From Heterostelium album PN500 (Eukaryota > Evosea > Eumycetozoa > Acytosteliales > Acytosteliaceae): a stretch of 64,000 nucleotides of DNA. The notes beneath the pieces are model-generated. The model worked only from the letters and a program-made list of their open reading frames with translations, ran no database searches and was not told the DNA's origin. Below, piece by piece: positions 59,401 to 64,000 of this stretch. The DNA lies in assembly GCF_000004825.1 (NCBI RefSeq), contig NW_008805075.1, forward strand, positions 931,788 through 995,787. The letters are read 5' to 3'. How positions within the stretch are numbered: position 1 is the first letter of the stretch; each line of letters opens with the position of its first letter. The position numbers and the translations under genes are program-made.

Positions 59401-60309
59401 GAGAAACAATATACTCACACCGAAGTAACTCCAAATCCAACGACACCATCATACGACACAGCCATTCAAGGAGTTACATATTCATTCTCACTCAACAAAA
59501 TCACCGAAAAAGACAATGTTGGAACCACTGTCAAAGTATTTGATCTATCGACATTGAAATGGACAATGATATCCTCCACAAATATCACAGTTAATAATAC
59601 GGCCACCGGAAAAGAAGTCAGAGAATTGAAATGGGTATATTCAGCAATCAATCAAGCAGGACTCGATGGTGCTGAAATTACGATTCGATTCTCACAATAC
59701 TTAAAGTTGGATAATGACAGCAGTACAACATCATTCCCAGTGGAATTTGCAGGAAAAGACATTCCAGTTCAATTGGGATCAATGAAATATTATATGAGCA
59801 TCAAGAATTGGAATTTCGCAAGCAAATTAAATTACTTGGAGATTGCAAGTGTCACCACTCGACCAAAGGATGCATCATCATGCAGTTCAACAGAGAATCT
59901 TTCACAAATTGATTTCTCCAAAGATACAGATTTCACAGTTTACACAGTTGGAGATGGTGCTGGAAATTATGTTGTTGGAAGACTTGTCAATCTCGTTTTG
60001 TTGGATACGATCCCAACATTAGTTTCACACAGTTATTCGTTGAACTCAAGCAATGGAGATGTAAATATCGTTTCAAACGTTCCATATTTCTCACAACAAG
60101 TCGATGTTGATCCAGAACTTGATATGCTCGTTTCACCAACTCGTTCAAATGATAGTTGCAAGAAAGACGATAACAAATGGAAGATTATTACTGGTGCTGT
60201 CGTTGGAAGTGTTGTATTTGCTTCCGTCGTTGTTGTCTCTGCAGTTTTATTGGCAAAGAAATTTAAATATCATAGAATCTTTAGAAAGATTTCACTTTTG
60301 AATAAATAA
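56489..60309 (+). CDS. FN3-like/EGF/ComC-supersandwich surface protein, copy 1
   Basis: Exons 56489-58427 and 58496-60309 join in phase 1 to 1,250 residues. A signal anchor (FAVLLVVFVIFSVSLGVVA) opens the protein. About ten beta-sandwich repeats of about 90 residues follow, each with TYSxxGGxPxxTxYxVxxNG, a Cys pair and a VxATNxG ending. An EGF-like unit (CSNNGNCLSGVCSCNQGWTG, genomic about 59308-59408) comes next, and then a region typical of the ComC supersandwich domain (QGVTYSFSLNKITEKDNVGT; MKYYMSIKNWNF). A membrane helix near residues 1208-1230 and a short basic tail end it. Many N-glycosylation sites. A cell-surface adhesion or signalling role is expected, as for ComC/tiger-like proteins. 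The tandem copy starts 343 bp downstream. Confidence 0.82.
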
Positions 60310-60652
60310 TAAATAATTGTATAATAAGAAATAATATCAAATGAGATAATAAAAAAAAATGATTTTCAATACCTCTCTTTCTTCTTTTGGCATTTCGCTG
60401 AAATTTAAACAAGGTGATGTTTAAAATAATATCTTTTTTTTTTTGCGAAATTCTTCGATTAGAAAAAAAATACAAAAAAAAACCATAGCAACAAAAAAAA
60501 AAGGATTTTTTGATCAAAAAATCTAATTCTAAAAATTAGGGGTTTCTGATCTAAAAAAACCAACAAAAGTTTTAAAACAATTATCGTAAATCATATCTCA
60601 TAAACCATTTATTTATATCTTTACAAGATATATTATTTGAAAATAAACAAAA
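60310..60652. other. Spacer between tandem paralogues
   Basis: 343 bp of AT-rich DNA: 3' end of copy 1 and promoter of copy 2. No gene seen. Confidence 0.6.
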
Positions 60653-63600
60653 ATGAGACTTCCAAGTATTTATGGAAACTCCATAGATTTGTTGGTTGTT
60701 TTAGTAATTTTTTCATTATCCTTGGGTGTTATTGCTGCCTCAAAAGAATGGAATCCAAATATTGATTTTTTAATTGCCACGAGTGCCACTAGTGGTCCTG
60801 GTGGCGGTGGTTTGGCATCTGTCACCATGACAAGTCTAGATATTACAGTTACAACAACGCAGCAAGTAACTTTTACCTACAGTTCATCTCCTGCCAGCGC
60901 TGGAACTACAACCACATACTCAATCACAGTTAATGGCGCGGTCGTCTCAACACCTTCATGTGTTAGTGGAAATACGTGCACAGTGTCCCCAGAGCAATCC
61001 TTTACAATCACAGTGGCTGCTGTTAACAATGGCATAACATCTAATTCAAAGTCAGAGTCTGGACATCTTTTACCCGTGATTGGTGCCCCAACTCTTTCAT
61101 TGACATCAACCCCAACAACGATCCTGGCAAGTTTTTCAGCATCAGGTGGTTATGGAGTTATTCTCTATACTGTTCTATTGAATGGCGCTAACTATCAATC
61201 ATGCGTAGGAATCCAAGCCAACAGCTGTAATATGACTGGATTGACTACTTTGGCAACCTATACAATTAATGTTAAGGCGATCAATGATGGAACCACTCAA
61301 AATAGCCAAGTATCATCCACCAAGCTTTGGGATTACATTCATAATCCAGTTATTTCCCTTTCCAGCATTAAAACTACATCTTTTATTGCTTCCTTCAGCA
61401 TTCAAGGAGGAGATCCGACATTGACCAGGTACACCGTACAAGTAAATTCTGTGAATGTAGCTGATTGTACCTATACTACTTCAACGACTTGCGTGATTTC
61501 CAATTTAATTGGGAATACAGCTTACTCTGTGGATCTGTTGGCCATGAATGATGGTGTTTCAATAGTTAAGTCGGTCTCCACTATGACATATCCAACGATT
61601 TCACAATTACAAGTGACCGCCAGCATTCAGATTACAACAATGAAAATTACCTATCAAACCCAGGGTGGTGTTCCAGGTGGAACATTATATTCGGTTACTC
61701 TCAATGGTAACCCAGTTCCAGGATGTCAGCAAACAACAACAAATTATTGTTCTCTCTCAGGATTATCTGCTGGAACCAACCAAAGTATCAGTGTAGTTGC
61801 AACTAATGATGGAGGTTCAGTTTCCCAAGCCCCATTTTTCAAAACTTGCGACCTTCCAACAATGTCATCTCTTGATATTATATCACTGACTACCAAAACA
61901 GTTTCATTCATTTATTCTAGCGCAGGTGGTGTTCCAGATACACCGACAACATATAGTATCACTGTCAACGGTAGCCCCTTAGGCAACACTGGATGTGATA
62001 AAGTATCTCAATGCATGGTATCAGGTTTGGCACCTGGCTCCACAGTTTCTGTACAAGTACTAGCCAACAACTATGGTTTTAACTCAGCACCTAAGGTTGT
62101 TACTGCCATACTTTTTTCTTTAGTGAGTGTTCCAACTGCCACATTTGTGACGACAGCCAATTCAATCACAGCAATCTATTCCACAACAGGAGGTGTACCA
62201 AATCTAACAACTTATACAGTATCGAAAGATGGTGTGGCATCATGCACTTCAATAAATTCAACACAATGTGTTATTTCAGGATTGAATGAGAACCAAGGTT
62301 ATAACATTACAATCGAAGCAACCAACGATGGAACTACAACTTCCAAATCTTCGATTGTTTACGCTTACGCTCCACTTGCAAACCCAGTTATCAATGCAAT
62401 TGTAAGAACTAAATCAGTGAACCTCACATACTCTGCATCAGGAGGAAATCCAGATCTTACCTTTTACACTGTCAGTATCAATGGAACTGTATCGGATACT
62501 TGCCAAAATACTCGTACCAAGTATTGCTTAATAAACGTGCTTCCAGATACCACTTCTGTTTTCATAGTTACTGCAACCAATAATGGATCTTCCACAAATT
62601 CGCAAAAATCAGTAACATCCTATAAATGTATGTATTTCAATATCAATATTTACTTTTTTATTCATTAACTGACTCTATTTATTATTATTATTTAGCAATC
62701 AATTCACCATCAATTCAAGCTTCAGCTATTACAATGAATTCCGTTGTTGTACAATATTCAGTTTCTGATGGTGTTCCAGGTGAAACTCTATATAGTGTCA
62801 GTTTCAATGGTACTGCTTATCCAGGTTGTCAGAATATTCAAAGTAATTCATGTCAATTGGATAATCTCAATTCTGGTACCACCTATATTATCAAAGTGAC
62901 CATGACCAACGATAATGATGTTCAAAGTGATGAAATTTCAATAGGCACATCATATCCAGATCTCTCAGTTCCTACGGTCACATACATCCAAGATAGAAAT
63001 AATCTTGTTTTCCATCTCAGCAGCACTGGTGGTGCACCTAATCTATCAGTTTACGATGTATTTGTAAACGGAACAATCATTTGTTCAAATGCCAATTCCC
63101 AATGTGATTTATCGGTTTCATTGACAGAACCACAATTATATAATCTCGAAGTCACAGTCAGAAACAGTGGAAAATCAGCAACCAACAAACTTTCAATCAC
63201 ACTATACCCAAATCCAACATCAATACAAATATCAGCCGTAACAAATACCACAAGTGTCTATGTTGAATGGAGTCAAAGTTCAGGTGGAGAACCAGATAAA
63301 ACTATTTACAATGCATCAATCTCATATAATGGAATCGATTGGGTATCGAAATGCAGTGGTAAGCAATTAAATTGCACTTTTGATAATTTGGCCTCGAGTA
63401 CACCTTATCATTTCCAAGTTTTAGTGATCAACTCTTATTTCAAACCTATCCCAACACAAGCCAGTACAACAACTCAATCATTACCATCTACAAACTCAAC
63501 TTGTGCAATGAACAGAGGTGAACCATCTTGTTCAAACAATGGAAATTGTTTATCAGGTGTTTGTTCTTGCAATCAAGGTTGGACTGGTATTTTCTGTGAG

Positions 63601-64000
63601 AAACAATATACTCACACCGAAGTAACTCCAAATCCAACGACACCATCATACGACACAGCCATTCAAGGAGTTACATATTCATTCTCACTCAACAAAATCA
63701 CCGAAAAAGACAATGTTGGAACCACTGTCAAAGTATTTGATCTATCGACATTGAAATGGACAATGGTATCCTCCACAAATATCACAGTTAATAATACGGC
63801 CACCGGAAAAGAAGTCAGAGAATTGAAATGGGTATATTCAGCAATCAATCAAGCAGGACTCGATGGTGCTGAAATTACGATTCGATTCTCACAATACTTA
63901 AAGTTGGATAATGACAGCAGTACAACATCATTCCCAGTGGAATTTGCAGGAAAAGACATTCCAGTTCAATTGGGATCAATGAAATATTATATGAGCATCA
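60653..64000 (+). CDS. FN3-like/EGF/ComC-supersandwich surface protein, copy 2 (cut by window end)
   Basis: Exon 1 60653-62627 and exon 2 from 62696, running off the right edge. The order of parts equals copy 1: signal segment (SIDLLVVLVIFSLSLGVIAA), beta-sandwich repeats, EGF-like unit (about 63505-63605) and the beginning of the supersandwich domain. The first half has diverged from copy 1. From about 62280 onward, including the intron, it is almost identical. The C-terminal membrane segment lies outside the window. Confidence 0.82.

Overview
The window reads as nuclear DNA of a dictyostelid social amoeba. Intergenic DNA is extremely AT-rich with long A and T runs. Introns are short, AT-rich GT-AG introns, typically GTAAGT or GTATGT to TTTATAG. 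Nearly all stops are TAA. Proteins carry Asn and Gln tracts, and several families are dictyostelid signatures: discoidin, FNIP/F-box proteins, an integrin-beta-like Sib protein, and ComC/EGF/FN3-type surface proteins. Coding regions are less AT-rich than I would expect for D. discoideum, so another species is likely. This rests on composition and family recognition only; no search was run.

Layout. 0-12 kb: a small secreted MRH-domain lectin; the elongation factor NELF-C/D; a possible tiny gene; a GRF-zinc-finger SF1 helicase (ZGRF1 type) with a frame break in its polyQ tract; and the first F-box/FNIP protein. 12-18 kb: a large Sib-type adhesion receptor with two NPLY tail motifs. 18.9-22.6 kb: two more F-box/FNIP genes in tandem, the second broken in three places. 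23-29 kb: taxilin, discoidin, and a large ankyrin-repeat protein. 29-35 kb: a transposon graveyard around a tRNA-Val(AAC) gene, with decayed non-LTR retroelement pieces, a structured 117-bp repeat present twice, an ORF1-like relic, a second frameshifted ankyrin gene, a tiny membrane protein and a scrap of Ty3/gypsy-like integrase. 35-45 kb: NUDT19-type Nudix hydrolase with a peroxisomal C-terminus, divergent from an NAA80-type acetyltransferase; a FYVE-like/IPT protein; a four-TM protein interrupted by an in-frame TGA; a seven-TM TOM1-like protein; and a PAP2-family membrane protein with a one-base break. 45-49 kb: about 4 kb with no gene I can support. 49-54 kb: diacylglycerol-lipase-like protein, RNA polymerase subunit RPB8, and a mitochondrial gamma-carbonic anhydrase. 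56.5-64 kb: two tandem FN3-like/EGF/ComC-supersandwich surface proteins, the second cut off by the window edge.

How genes relate. Most are independent housekeeping genes (NELF-C/D, RPB8, taxilin, gamma-CA, NUDT19, NAA80). The rest belong to expanded cell-surface or lectin families (Sib, discoidin, ComC-like, MRH) and expanded repeat-protein families (FNIP, ankyrin), which show tandem duplication, gene conversion and decay.

The most interesting places are: the tRNA-Val locus, with a near-perfect 38-nt palindrome 12 nt downstream and two copies of a hairpin-rich 117-bp unit, each ending in A-rich DNA and fused to different points of one retroelement ORF; the in-frame TGA joining a four-TM protein to a proline-rich tail; and several single-base frame breaks that are either assembly errors or young pseudogenes. 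I did not find a defence system, a CRISPR-like array or an unambiguous new multi-gene system.
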